Shown here one piece after another: positions 35,237-47,252 of a stretch of 64,000 bases of DNA. The notes below the pieces were generated by a model. The model was not told the origin of the DNA. It was given only the letters and a program-made list of their open reading frames with translations, and searched no databases. Each line of letters opens with the position of its first letter. Within the stretch, counting starts at the first letter, position 1. The translations under genes and the position numbers were made by a program. This stretch comes from Arcuatula senhousia. Taxonomy: Eukaryota; Mollusca; Bivalvia; Mytilida; Mytilidae. Location: contig OZ020304.1 of the NCBI GenBank assembly GCA_963971305.1, forward strand, positions 5,465,576-5,529,575. Reading direction: 5' to 3'.

Positions 35237-36742
35237 TATAATTGTAAAATTACAAGTCTATGGTTCTAAAGGTAAAAATTCAAACGGGTCTGTAATTCCC
35301 AAGACTTACTCAATAGTTAAAATACATCCTTACCACACTTGTACATGTATACGCCTTTTACGCTTTTACCATTTTCCAGCGGATCGCTATATTTTCCGCT
35401 TTGTATACTTATTTATTTCTAGGAAATAAATTTATCTTGAAAAAATATTTTGGCAGCAGAGGTTATTTCTGCAACATAAAATTATGCTAATAAAGAATAA
35501 ATAATAAACTATTTTGTCTCGTTACCTTTAAAAATAAAATTTTTTTCCGACCAAAACATAAAATAACCCCCCTTTTTTTAAATGAAGTTAAATGGTCCGC
35601 CCCTGAGCCCGGTCTACATTATTAAACATTATTAAGACGCATTTGTAAATTAACAAGTTACGCAATACTGCCGTGAAAATGTCTTGATGGGTATCCTGCT
35701 GTGTGTGACCAGGCAGTAGACAGAATGTTTAACGACATGTATATTACTTAATACCTGCATGTCTGTCTAGGTAGCAGGTTAATTATCCAAACGCTTACCT
35801 GAGGCAGTTTACATTCAGAAGAGAGAGTTCACAGTTTTAGAAAATCATGAGTTTTACTTTAAACATTTAACGCAGGAAAATGCATGCAATGACAAGAAAT
35901 GAAAGTATTTTATGCATGTACACATACTTCTTATTCGTTCCGTTTTGTATAACAATAATTTAAAAAGTGGTAGAAACACTTAATACAATCAAACATCACA
36001 TTATTTTACATGCATGCATTGACTAAGAACTTGTCATGAAAGATCGACCTATCTTCGTGTTCTACTATGAGACCCCTTCCAATCTAATCATACCAAATCT
36101 AAGTAGACATAAGCTAATCAAAATTATTATTTCTCGAGAGAGGTGAGCACACACTTGTCTTATTACTTAATATTCTTCTTTAAAAGTCTCTTTTTACTCT
36201 CAGACCCCTCCATATGCACTTCATTATTGCAAGTTTTATGAAAATTAATTGTGTGATATAGATTTATAAGGAGGTGTGAATAAATGTTACACATTGTAGC
36301 GCACACACGGTTAATAAACCTTTTTATTTTTCTGGGCTCCATATTTTGTACATGTTGCGAAAAACAGATACGTGTTGCATTATGCTTCATCAATGACCTA
36401 AATAATACATTATCATTTAATGCGTGTATGTTGCAATTATTAATAAATCCCTGTCGCACATCTACTTCCTGTTTTGAAAAAATCAGTGATGTTACTCTAG
36501 GCATAAAATCAGGACGCTACCGATAGTTAATCGTTCTATGAGTGTTCTTGTTGTTTAGTCTAACAAACTTATCTTTAAAGATCTTCAAAATTCATTACTT
36601 TTCTATACAAGAATTTACAAGTAATAACTCTTAATTTTCAAACAATTTTAGATAAACAGACGGCAGATGTCTCTGCTGAGAATTCCCGGGGGGAGCGGGT
36701 GAGGGCTTCTGCGAAAAAAAAACTTCCCCGCAAAGAAAGGTG
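35237..36742. other. CACTA interior, no gene seen
   Basis: Frames at 36163-36526 are open on both strands but have no known domain. They include 'cacatctacttcctgttttg', the reverse of the common 'caaacaggaagtagatgtc' pearl-like unit, so they are repeat-derived. Confidence 0.35.
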
Positions 36743-36751
36743 GTGAGAAAC

Positions 36752-39126
36752 GGTACGTCTAAACGCCACACAGGACTCCTTAGTGCACTAAGGACTCCAA
36801 ATGTGCACTAAGGACATGATACTGATGTTTTAGGCCATTCAAAATAATGTTTAAGAATGTTTAAAATAACATATTTTGAAAGTTTTGTAAAGGTATCTTT
36901 AATCGTTTTTGAGTTATAGTGCATTTAAAAGAATCCTTTGATGTGCCACGGACTTGCCGCTCTAAATTGATTGGCAATAAACAGATACACGAATTTCGAC
37001 GAATTACAAAGTCAATCAACAAAGTCACGCATCATTGAAGGCATGAATGTATAGAAAAAGATATTACTTGCGAACTCAAAGTTTTCAAAGTAAAAGCATA
37101 ACTATGAGAAGATTTTCAAATGAAAAAAAAAAATGAATGATTGTGTTTGTAAATTTCTTGAAATTTCTGAATTTTTATTATGTATGTAAGGCTGAACATA
37201 GCGAGACAGCCAAACCAACAAACAAAATAAATAAATAAAATAAATTAAATAAATAAATAAATAAATAAATTAATGTCGAACCCTGAAAATATGTGGAAAA
37301 AAGGTGCATTCAAGAAAATAATAGGAATAAGGGCCAAAAAAACCCAAACTTATTGATAGTGGTCTGAAACTCATAAAACGTAAAATTGCGCCTGTGTGTC
37401 ATTTCACCATATACTTTGGGGAGGGGGAATTATTTACAGACTTTCGTATTTTTTTTTCTTGTTGTGTGTATGTTTTCATAGCCTTTTTTAAAGTTTCAAT
37501 TTGTTTCATTCAGTAAGAATTGATTTTGAAAGAGGGGTTCCTCACTAAATACTTTTTTTCAACCTATATATAATACCCTTGTCGTTGATATCTATATGTA
37601 GATGTTCAGGTAAATTGGCGCAAATAAGTCCCGAAAAACTAAAACATATAGCGCAATTGATACCTCTCCTAATATGTAATAGCGCCAAAGGTTGTTAGCA
37701 AGGAATTTCAAGAATTAAATACACAACAGGCTGAGAAAAAAAAAGAATGTACGGAAAAAATCACGGAAAAGGGGCTGTGGTATATTTGCAGGGCTGCCAA
37801 CTTTTGAAAGTTTGAAATCGGGTTTTTGATTATTTCTGTCATTTTTTTTCACGTAATATTTATTATAGAATAAAGAAAAATAAAGACAAGAAAATCGGGG
37901 AAACCCGTGAAAATCGGAATAGTTGGCAGCCCTGATTTTTTTTGTATATAAGCATTATGCAATAATGCAGGCCTCATATTGCTGAGATAACTGTGATGAA
38001 TATTTTTGTTGCTGACAGACGGACGAATAAAGGATTTTTTTCCTTCTTCGAAGCGAGAATAATAAGCTTTTTCTTGGCATCTTTAATTTAAAGCATATGT
38101 AAATAGTTTAAACAAGTACAGAATTCCCGGGTCCCCTGACTAGCGTAGGTTATAGGTTTTCGTGTGTTGTTCGGAGTGACCTCTTCCAATGCTTTATTTA
38201 TAAACCGAAGCTGTGCTCATTGATCGAGTCACTGAAATTCTCTGAATCAGTCTGATTGAACCAAAAGGGTCATTTCTTCTTAATTTTTGTCACTACATAA
38301 ATGAAGAAATAAAACAGCTAAAAAGGTCATAGACGGCATGGAAGTAGTCATGAAAATGGCTAAATAAATTTATTTAGATCGGGGGCCTTATTTTCGACTG
38401 TGGGGAAAAAAATATTTCCATTTCGTTACGCTAATTTAAACTTGGCGATTTTAAACATCAATCTTTTTGCAAAATAGGGGATGGTTATAGAATTTATATA
38501 AGTTACATTCATAAAATGTATTTCCTTACTTAAGATCGAAGTTTGCCTTAACAGAGATAAGAATTCCTAGCCATGGAACGTCTAAGAAAGTTTCGGCACG
38601 ACTACTGAGATGTTAGTTGCTGAGACATTATCTGAGGAATTTCCTAGGAAAGTTTCGAAAATAAGGTCCCTGGATTATATTCATGAGAGAAAGTTCTAAC
38701 TCAAATACTAACGAGTTATAAAAACACATATTTCATTAAAACATATTTTTCAAATTTATTCTTACATCTAGCTGAAAAAACCTGAAATTGTCTCAACTTA
38801 GAAATTGTCAAACTATACCCATATATACCTGTATTTATAAATGTTAATTTGTTGTTATTTCTGTGGTTTTTTTTTATATTTCCATGCACGACTAGACGGT
38901 CCCAGCAGGATGTATCGGCGGCATATCAAAGGATTTTAATTAAAATCACTATAATTCCCAAACGGCTTGGAATATTTTTACCCAAAAAATCATAATATGG
39001 TATTGCTAGCATTCTGAAACTATTTACATAATTTATAATGACATAAAATAAAAGCATCATGTCCTTAGTGCACATTTGGGGTCCTTAGTGCACTAAGGAG
39101 TCCTGTGTGGTGTTTAGACGTACCCA
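36752..39126. mobile_element. 2.4-kb TIR element with 9-bp duplication, MULE-like
   Basis: The ends GGTACGTCTAAACGCCACAC and GTGTGGTGTTTAGACGTACC begin inverted repeats of about 70 bp that contain the nested palindrome TCCTTAGTGCACTAAGGA. GTGAGAAAC flanks both sides (36743-36751 and 39127-39135). A 9-bp duplication with long TIRs fits the Mutator-like superfamily. No transposase frame is visible inside. An (AAAT)n tract lies at 37221-37273. Confidence 0.72.
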
Positions 39127-39135
39127 GTGAGAAAC

Positions 39136-40567
39136 CATCTGTATCCCGACTACTGAGGCTTTCATGGTAAATCAAGATTATGAAACATTATAATGGATGT
39201 TGTTTAATTTAATAAATGTGTTATGTTGATAAAAAATCTGTTAATTTAGTAGTGACAAAGGGGCAAATGCAAATGCAACATTGGGTCCATTCAGCATAGA
39301 ATTGAAAGAAACGCCGCAAAATGTGTCACCTTAAAACTATTTCTGGGGAAAAAGGGTTACCGGCTATGCTTTACCGCTGGTAAACTAAAGACGTACATTT
39401 CATTAAACAAATTGATGGTGTACTATGATTTTGACAAAAAGCGGATAATAAGAAATAATAGCTAGACAAATACTGGGATATATTAGACTGCTGTTTACCG
39501 CTTAGAACTATTGTTCTTTTCTATAAGTCATGATCAGGTGTATTATTTTGGACTATCTTCTTTGTAGTCGGTGAATGCAGCTCGTTCGACAATTTAAAGT
39601 ACATCTTACATTTCCAGCTATCGATAAACATTCTAGTCTGATTGAATGTGTATTGCAGATCAAAGGACCGGCCTGAAGCAGATTCAAAAATAAGCATGAA
39701 AAGTATAAGGTGGCAATGTGTTCAAAGAATTGCAATTTTTTTTATTTACAAAAAAATCTAAAAAGTTTTTTCCCCATATTAAAAAAATCATTTAAATAGT
39801 TAGTAAAATGAATATTAATTTTATGAATACGCAATGTATTAAACAAGTTATTAATCGATCCTATATGTAAGGGGAAACAATGATAAAAAAGTCCACTTCA
39901 ACTTGAATGGTGGAAGAAATAGAAGATTTGTGCTTTGAATTGTTACTTATTTTTTGACAAGCATTGGTTATTTAAATTTTTTGTCCGAGTAAATTTTGAT
40001 TTATTATCGTTTACAAGGATTTTTTAGGGTAAATTTTGATGCAGACAGCTACATTCAACATTGTTCAAAGTACTTACAAATCACGGGGGGGGGGGGGTGT
40101 TACTCTTAGTACTTTAGGGTACAAATTTTATACCCAACCCATTCATATGTAGGCCTGCTGAAAAAATAAACCCATTCATATATCTATTTAAATCAAACGG
40201 TTTGAATGCTCAAAGTTATAATGCATGTACAGTCAGGGTTACATGGAGGCAAATTGTGAATACGAATTGCATATTTTAAAATTGTATGTCGCACATACAA
40301 AATAAAATTAGATAAAACATAAACAAAAAAACAAAAACCGAAATATGTGAATGTTTATTATTTATCAAACCAGTGAATGAAAAAAAATAATGGTTTATTT
40401 AATTTCATTTAGTATACGTGCGCGCAGTCTTGAGCGTTTGATTAATCTAATGTTTGAATAAGTTAAAAAAAACTTTTTTTTTAAATTAAGGTCCTTTAGT
40501 TGTAAAAATAGTCCTGTGGTTAAAATGAATTTGTATAAAAAGGGATAAATATCTATAAAACTGATGG
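39136..40567. other. CACTA interior, no gene seen
   Basis: A+T-rich with a G-run at about 40085-40098. Two short A+T-rich frames lack domains. Confidence 0.35.
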
Positions 40568-41743
40568 CCCTTACCAAAAAAAGAGGTCTTCCGCAACCTG
40601 TTGCCGCTGGTCTGCAGCAAAGTTGCTGTAAATTAGCGGTAAACTGTCTGCTGCAGACTTGCAGCGACTTTTTACCATGCAAATTAGGTTTGCGGCAAGT
40701 CTGCAGCAGATAAATTCTTTGACCTTATATGGGCATTCACCTGCAAACTCTCGCGAACATCGCAGCTAGCTGCAAACCTGCAGCAAGTTTTCTGCGAACT
40801 TTGCCGTAAGTCTGCTGCGACTTTTTACCATGCAAATTAGGTTTGCAGCAGGTCTGCTGCAAACTCTTCATAACCTTATATGGACATTTTCCTCAGAATT
40901 GTTGCAGTAAATCTGCATGAATGAACAATTTATATTAAGTGATACATGTATAACAAAATTTAATTATACATATATGGTCTTTAGTTTGCATGCATAAGAC
41001 ATTTTTTCAAGCATGAAAAAATCTATTAAATAAAAATTATTCAAGATGTGAACCATTAAATTATCAATGATTTGAAAATTGAAAACAGAAAATAACAAAA
41101 CAACAGCAGATGAGAACTATATAATACTTTTGTAGAAAAGTGGAAAGAACTATACATGTACCTAAAAATAAGAGGACCTTCTTAAACTGCCAATGATGAA
41201 AAAAAATTGAACTCTTAAACTGATAAAAATGCCATTCATTTTTCATTTGTTTGCATATCTCTACCTTAAAAAGATAATAATTCATCCATATACATTGCAA
41301 CCTTGCAGTAAAAATTGGCAAGGAATTAAGCTTATTTGCATGTCATATTGCAAGAATAATATTATTTTACTTACTTTATCTTCATCTTTTAAAATGTACA
41401 CCATTAAATCCTTTTAAAATACTGATTTGAGCTCATAACATGTGAACTTCCATTAGAAGAATCTTTGCCTCCAAAACTGGTGATGTCATAGATGACATCA
41501 TCAAGTGTACCAGGGTTAAAATTATCAATTGCTGCAAACTTGCTGCAAACAGTTAACTTTTCCTGCATATCTGCAAACTTTGTATTATTTGCTGCAGATT
41601 TACGGCAAACTCGCAGAAAGTTTGCAGGTAGCCGCAAACATCTGCGAACTATTATCTTTTCTTTCTGCGAACTAAAAAGTTTGCTGCATGCTTACTGCAG
41701 ACTTGCGGCAGGCTTACAGCAGACATTAGTGTTTTGTAAGGGG
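40568..41743. mobile_element. CTGCAG-rich inverted-repeat element, about 1.2 kb
   Basis: Outer ends CCCTTACCAAAA and TTTTGTAAGGGG are inverted. Both halves carry many short repeats around CTGCTGCAGACTTGC, GTTTGCGGCAAGTCTGC and their reverse complements. No coding region is evident in the A+T-rich middle. The target duplication is unclear, so the class is unassigned. Confidence 0.55.
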
Positions 41744-42449
41744 GTACATTGTATATCTATGAAATATTCCTTTGAATTGGTATAGTGAGTTTAAATGTTT
41801 ATTGTGCAAGAAGTTTTGACATGTTTATTGTAACTACCAAAATCAACAAGCCGTACGTGTATTTTGATACTTAAATGCACCCAAGGACGCAAATCATTTT
41901 TATAATTCTGAATTAAAAAACTCGTAATAAATAAACAAACTAATACTGGTGCATGTACATATAATATATAATCCTTTTTATTCTGTCATTCCAAATTTAC
42001 TATTTTAGTTATAAATTTTAATTCTAATTCTTTATCTAGCCTTTATTTGTATCATTGAACAATATCATAATCATTTATCAGATATTTTTCATTAAACATT
42101 GTATGACCTTACCCAAGTCCGTCTAAAGACCTAAGTTGAGTCATGTTTTCGAAGGTCTCTCAATTTGGGATACTCCGTAATTTTTCTCCTAACTTTATGA
42201 CACCTGACGTTCCATATGTATTTCAACCCTATTAATGATTTTAATTATTAATTCTTAAAAACGAATCTAGTCATACTTATGCAAGAAACACCAATATTTT
42301 GGCAGGACAAGATTTTGAAGGATTTATATTATAAAATCAAATTACATTAAAAATGTTTTTAAAATAGAAGTATATCTATGTGCATGGTCGGAAAATATAT
42401 TATATTATCTTCTGTAAGTATTTCTTCTTTGACTTTATTTTTCTTCATA

Positions 42450-42885
42450 TGCTCGGGTCCGGTAGCTGAATTGGCCCGCAGCAGAGTCTAGTTTGCCGTA
42501 AGAGGCGACTGAAGGTCTTGAGATTCTGGTTCTGCCAGTGCGACAAAGTGTGTACCCTTGATGGGTGAATAGGATGACCTATAATACGGAAATCTTGACC
42601 GCTGACCATAGTGAGCCAACGTTTGTTGAGAGTGTCACGCTTCTTGCACATAAAAGACCCCTTTGTTGGCCGCCAAGAAGAGCATCACATAGGGTAAATT
42701 TTTCCACCCACCTTTCCCATTTTCTTGTGGTCTTCAAAATTTGATATCCCCCTTTCTCATCATCATTTCGTGTTCATTTTATCATCTTTTTCATGTTCAT
42801 CGCTTTTAAATAACCTATATATGGCGTTGCAAGGGCGTAAAACACCAACTCACTCTTCATATGTGCACAGTTTTAATTTCTTAAC
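42450..42885 (+). mobile_element. possible tRNA-derived SINE
   Basis: TAGCTGAATTGG near 42463 fits a Pol III A-box, and GGTTCTGCC about 60 bases later is a weak B-box. The block is GC-richer than its surroundings, and near its end it has 'atatatggcgttgcaaggg' and 'cgtaaaacaccaact', like tails of molluscan SINEs. This is inferred from sequence feel only; only one copy is in the window. Confidence 0.35.
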
Positions 42886-42994
42886 AAAAACTAACTCAAG
42901 TAATAATATATTATATTAATTGATTATTTATTGAAATGCATAGTCGTGCCTTTATACCAGCTGCCGTTTTATAATAAAAAAATCTGTCAAAGTA

Positions 42995-43190
42995 AAAAAT
43001 GGCCGGATTTCTTTAAACAGGAAGTAGGTGAGCGACAGACCTGAAATCGTATCCCCTGTTATGGGACCCCACCTTGATGCTGTATACCAAATATCAAGTG
43101 GCTGTGATCAGTAATTGCTGAGAAAACTGTTGCGAAAAATATTTCCCCGCCTGCACGCCGCCCGACATGAAATCGGGCGGCCAATTATAG
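42995..43190 (+). repeat. pearl-like fragment, GCCGCCCG-arm
   Basis: 'aaacaggaagtaggtgagcg', 'ccaaatatcaagtggctg' and the 3' hairpin CGCCCGACATGAAATCGGGCG-GCCAATTATA. The fragment near 2260-2345 shares its middle part. Confidence 0.5.
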
Positions 43191-44929
43191 TTAGGATTGC
43201 CTGGGTTAAGAAGTTACTAGGAATACTTCGAAAACACCCCTAAGTATTTCTTAAGTCATTCCTAGATGTTTCCGTAAGTCTGTCTAAGAACCTTTCTTAT
43301 GGCTTTTCTTAGGAAAGCATCGGGAACACCACCCCAGATTAATACTGCAAAGGATCAAAACGGAAAATTCATATTATTTAAAGGGTGATCTAGCCTCGGA
43401 TCTAGCAAAACGTACAAAGGTGAGATTTATTTGTCACTCCCTGCATTTGTAGGGTTTTTTGAAAATTTCTAAACCATGAATCATATTTTAACATAAAAGA
43501 CCTTCAAATGAGCCATGATTAATGAATAAAAAAGAAAGAGCAAAATATAGAACTGCTTTTTCAAGGAAAAGTAGCGAAAACATATCATGAATGTAGGTTT
43601 GGTCGCGACATGTATCCCACATCTCATTTTTTATGATTGATAGGCAAGCACATGATAGGCAAAGTGTTTTTCCGAATCTAGGTGCTTTCGTCGAGGTCCG
43701 CTATCGCTTTACCAAGAATGCATTTTCTGAAAATTTAGATGCTTTCTTCGAGGTCCGCTATCGCTTTTCCGAGAAAAAAAACATTTTCTGAAAATCTAGG
43801 GGCTTTCTTTGAGGTCCGCCATCGTTTTTCCGAGAAAAGCAAATCGGCCTCACGAATTATCCATTTTATGGCTTGAAAATTTGTTGACGTGTTGATTTTA
43901 TTAAAAACATAGTGTTTTATTTGGTTATTTCAACTTATTGTTTAATTTGTTTTTTGTGTGGTCTCAAGCGTAAACATTCAGCATTATTGTCAAAATGAGG
44001 TCTTGTTCAATATGATGACTACCACAAAAGTTTTTTTTTCTAATTTTTTAAATGAATGGCGATTAATTCTACAAAAGACCTAGTGCAAAAGGCAAAAAAA
44101 AAATTGTTTCAACCCGTCTTCACTCGATAAATTAAGTTCAGTGTGAAAAGCCGGATTGGAAGGTTATTTTACAAATTTCTCTGGCAAAAGAACGCGTGCA
44201 ACTGTCCCGGGGCCACTGTCCTCTATCAAGCAGGAGTACCAGAGCAAGATATCTGGTCAAGAACCGCTCAGTAGAAAGCGTTAGAAAATATAAACGTCCG
44301 TCTGTTCTGTTTACTGGAATGCCATCACTTAGCATTCGTTGTCTATTTTCTACTTTCGGGTACAAGCGTCTCTTACGAGTCTTATATTGGTGAAACTGTA
44401 GCACTAAGTAGTGTGTTTACGTGGCTGCTGGTTGGTAAACTAAGGCAATGACCATTTAATTTTCTGGGGGGGGGGGGCTGGGATCATCACCCGAGCCGAG
44501 AGTCTTTTTCGACCGCTGCGCGGACCAGCTTATTTTTTCCCATACACTCAATGCTAGAAAATTTTGTTCAAAAAATCTCTTTTATTTCGAATGCGCAAAA
44601 TGAGGGCCAGTTTATTTTTTTCGCCCTATAAGCTGGCCAGACTATTTATAGGCCAAAAATCAGAGCCAGAATATATATTTTTTTAAATTCCAGCCCTCCT
44701 CCCCGAAAATCAAATGGTCGGTGCCTAATCAAATGTGTCGAAATTCTTTCATGGATGATGTACACATGCATTTGTATAGAAATTTAATTCATATATGGTA
44801 TATGGACACCACCTTGAAAAAGATGATCTTTTTTGTCAGCTGTAAACGTTAATATGATGTTTGGCATAAAGATAAGAGGTTACATGTGTGCTCTATAAAG
44901 TTGTGTTAGAGGCGTTCCTTTAGTTTCTT
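43191..44929. other. CACTA interior, no gene seen
   Basis: Includes a short triplicated segment ('cgaggtccgctatcgctttt', about 43690-43830) and a G-run at 44466-44477. Overlapping frames at 44138-44404 on both strands show no domain. Confidence 0.35.
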
Positions 44930-45663
44930 TTTTAATATAGGAGTATTTCTGGGTTGCTTATAAACTTGTGGTTTTGATTCCGATTCTGATGCAAAAATAT
45001 GTGCAAATAAAACACATAGAACTTCGAGCAAGCGTTGTATCAGGCTAGGTTATTCATGTTATTATTAATATAAATATTCTTGTCGCCGCAAAAAAACTAA
45101 CAAAATGAAGGACAGTAAATAATTAACCATTATAAACTGTTACAATCTATTATTTCCTGCTTAAGTTCATGACAGTTCAAGACAGAAAATATAAATCTGT
45201 CATGACCTATTATTTCCTGCAGCAATTCACAACAGTGCATAACAGTTAGTGGATATCTTGTCAAGAACTGCCTTTTACTATGGCAATGGTGGACAGTGCA
45301 TCATAGGTCAAGAAAAATTGTCGACTGCTGTGCAAAATTGTTACGGATCAGGACAGTGATAAACAATACAGGTAAAATTGTTAACTACTGCCCAAAATTG
45401 TAACAATCTAGGACAGTGATTAACAATCCAGGTAAAGTCTGTCACGATCTATGAGAAACTGTACCAATGTCGGACAGTGCAGGCCAATGTAGGACAGGGC
45501 ATTATAGGCGGAAGGTAATCACTGTCACAAACTGTCCTTGATTGTATAGGATGATAATGGTAATTCACTGTTGTTTGGCAGTAGTTTCACAGTAAATAGC
45601 AGTGTAAGGCAGTAAAAAAATGACTGTGTCTGGTATAGACAGTAATTTTTTTGGTTCATAGTG
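44930..45663 (-). repeat. CACTA right terminal inverted repeat
   Basis: Reverse-complement partner of 33139-33873. The outermost 200 bases are almost perfect, while the inner part (44930-45120) is visibly diverged. Confidence 0.75.
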
Positions 45664-46258
45664 CTTTATTTTTATATTGATTTACGATGGAGCTTAAAAT
45701 ACGCTCCTGAATACCATTAGGTATCCACCCTAAAATTGTCCCTACCGCCAATTCACCATCTCCGAGTGTTGGATAACCTTTTTCTTTGCAGTTTTCCTGA
45801 TTGCGGCGAACCCCTGCATCCATTGAGGATCCACTCTCGCTAAAACCGTGTTGTACAGACAACCAACCAGCAAGACGCAAATGCCGACTAGTTCCAATAT
45901 CAATTTAACGACCAAGATCTACATCCACAGGCCACACGTGAAAATAAAAAAAGAAAAACTAGACTTTTCAAAATATACCGCCACAAAAACTACCGCTACT
46001 AAGGATATTTATAGACATAGACAAACTACAAACATTTTGTATATCTATTGCTAAAGATTTACGCAGTCAACACCACAATGCATATCCTATGAAATACGAA
46101 CTTTCCCATGTCACTTATTATTTTGGAATTCCCTACATTCTTCCTGAAAGCGGCAATCTACTGCCTGAAGCTGTTCCTGACGCTGTCGGAAGTAGTAACT
46201 CCGTTGGTCAAGGAGCAAAGCCGATAGAAGTGGTAGGGAACAGTTTTGTGCCTGTCCA

Positions 46259-46555
46259 TTGGAATTGTTTACCACACGAACCACCATAATTGTGACAACA
46301 AATGCTAAAACTTTATTTTATTATTTTTTTATTTATTTTTTTTATGTTTACAGTAACGTCATAGTAGTTTACCGTAGCATTTATTCCCATTGTGACCTTA
46401 ATGAACCGCTTTTTATGTACTTCAGTAAGATTAAATATTGTATACTCTGTCCTGATGACGCCCGTCTTTGGGTGAAACATGTCGACCTAATAAATAGCTG
46501 ATCATCACAGCGGGCGAAAATTGGGTGTTGTGTCTTTATTTTTATATTGATTTAA
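46259..46555 (+). repeat. Penelope-like terminal repeat, right copy
   Basis: Near-identical to 32880-33135 and inverted relative to 32460-32717. It includes an intact-looking hammerhead motif and ends at the 12-bp duplication. Confidence 0.7.
46446..46495 (+). ncRNA. Penelope-type hammerhead motif, copy 3
   Basis: CTGTC-CTGATGA at about 46447-46457, stem II CGCCC/GGGTG, AAACATGTC, then GACCTAATAAATAGC. Unlike copy 2 it keeps CTGATGA and the GTC/GAC stem I. Placement in the terminal repeat is the known position of Penelope-like hammerheads. Confidence 0.6.
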
Positions 46556-47252
46556 AACTTGTATTTGGTTCAAATCCCAACTTGCCTTCTGTTATGTCAG
46601 ACAAACTTCCAGCTCTAGGAAACATAACCAATAGCGATACATTTATGAAACATTTAAATGTTCTACATGCTGGTAGAAGAGCATTTCTGCAAGCTGAATC
46701 ATCTGAAAGGATAAGGAGAGCACTGCGCCATAAAATTAGATCGTATAGGGAGTGTTACCAACATGGCGACAAGGTCTATTACAAGAGAGATGACGACAAG
46801 AGATGGAAAGGTCCTGGTTATGTTATAGGTCAAGATGAAAAAGTAGTTTTTGTAAGGCATGGCAGCATTTATGTGAAAGTTCATCCCTGCAGACTGTTGA
46901 GATGTGGTGATGAATTTTCTACAGAAAAGCAAGAAGATGTTTGCAATCAAGAGCCAAAAGTGACTAAAGTATCAAACAAAAGTGAGGCCATTTTTAATCA
47001 AAATTATCTTGATGACAGTGACGATGATGAAAAGATACCCCAAGTCAATAAATAATGCTAATCTGCCAGAGGCCATTGAACCAAATAATTGGACCATGAT
47101 GTTGATGAAAATCAAGTCAACAATAATGTAGATGATGTAATACCTAAAATGTTCCTGAGCCTGATGTGGTTGATATTCAACTTGTCAGACCAAAAATTAG
47201 GCCAAGTAGAATACCACTGCCTACTGAAGGACAGGCCATTCTTTACAAGTCT
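46556..47252 (+). pseudogene. copia integrase C-terminal part and linker
   Basis: Continues the interrupted integrase. After the duplicated LVFG comes NPNLPSVMSDKLPAL, then a basic region and the integrase tail HGDKVYYKRDDDKRWKGP, VVFVRHGSIYVKVHPCRL. The linker to the reverse transcriptase is acidic and contains stops (for example TAA near 47053) before RPSRIPLPTEGQ-like coding text. It ends at a hAT-like insertion. Confidence 0.75.

Larger units (their letters stand above)
33139..45663. mobile_element. 12.5-kb CACTA (EnSpm/CMC)-type DNA transposon, no transposase seen
   Basis: The ends are CACTATGAACC and GGTTCATAGTG with a CTT duplication, the defining marks of CACTA elements. Imperfect terminal inverted repeats run about 735 bp (33139-33873 and about 44930-45663). 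They are full of short subterminal repeats around GGACAGTG, CTGTCATGA and similar, as expected for transposase-binding regions of this superfamily. No frame inside resembles a transposase. The core holds at least three smaller inverted-repeat elements and a pearl-like fragment, so it is a non-autonomous or gutted copy that collected other insertions. Confidence 0.8.
32370..46555. mobile_element. Penelope-like terminal-repeat element, itself interrupted
   Basis: Minus the 12.5-kb CACTA insertion, this element is about 1.65 kb. It is flanked by a 12-bp duplication and built from long inverted repeats: about 32380-32717 against 32880-33135 joined to 45667-45780, and 32455-32870 against 46138-46550. 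Each repeat holds a hammerhead-like motif with the CTGATGA and GTGAAACATGTC signature known from Penelope-like pLTRs. No reverse transcriptase remains inside, so it is a non-autonomous derivative. The class is inferred from the ribozymes and the variable-length duplication. The stretch 45860-46080 has no recognised content. Confidence 0.65.

Noticed and set aside
33139..45663. Polinton/Maverick or a viral insertion
   Set aside because: The size and long inverted repeats suggested it, but there is a 3-bp CTT duplication, CACTA ends and no polymerase, integrase, ATPase or capsid-like frame.
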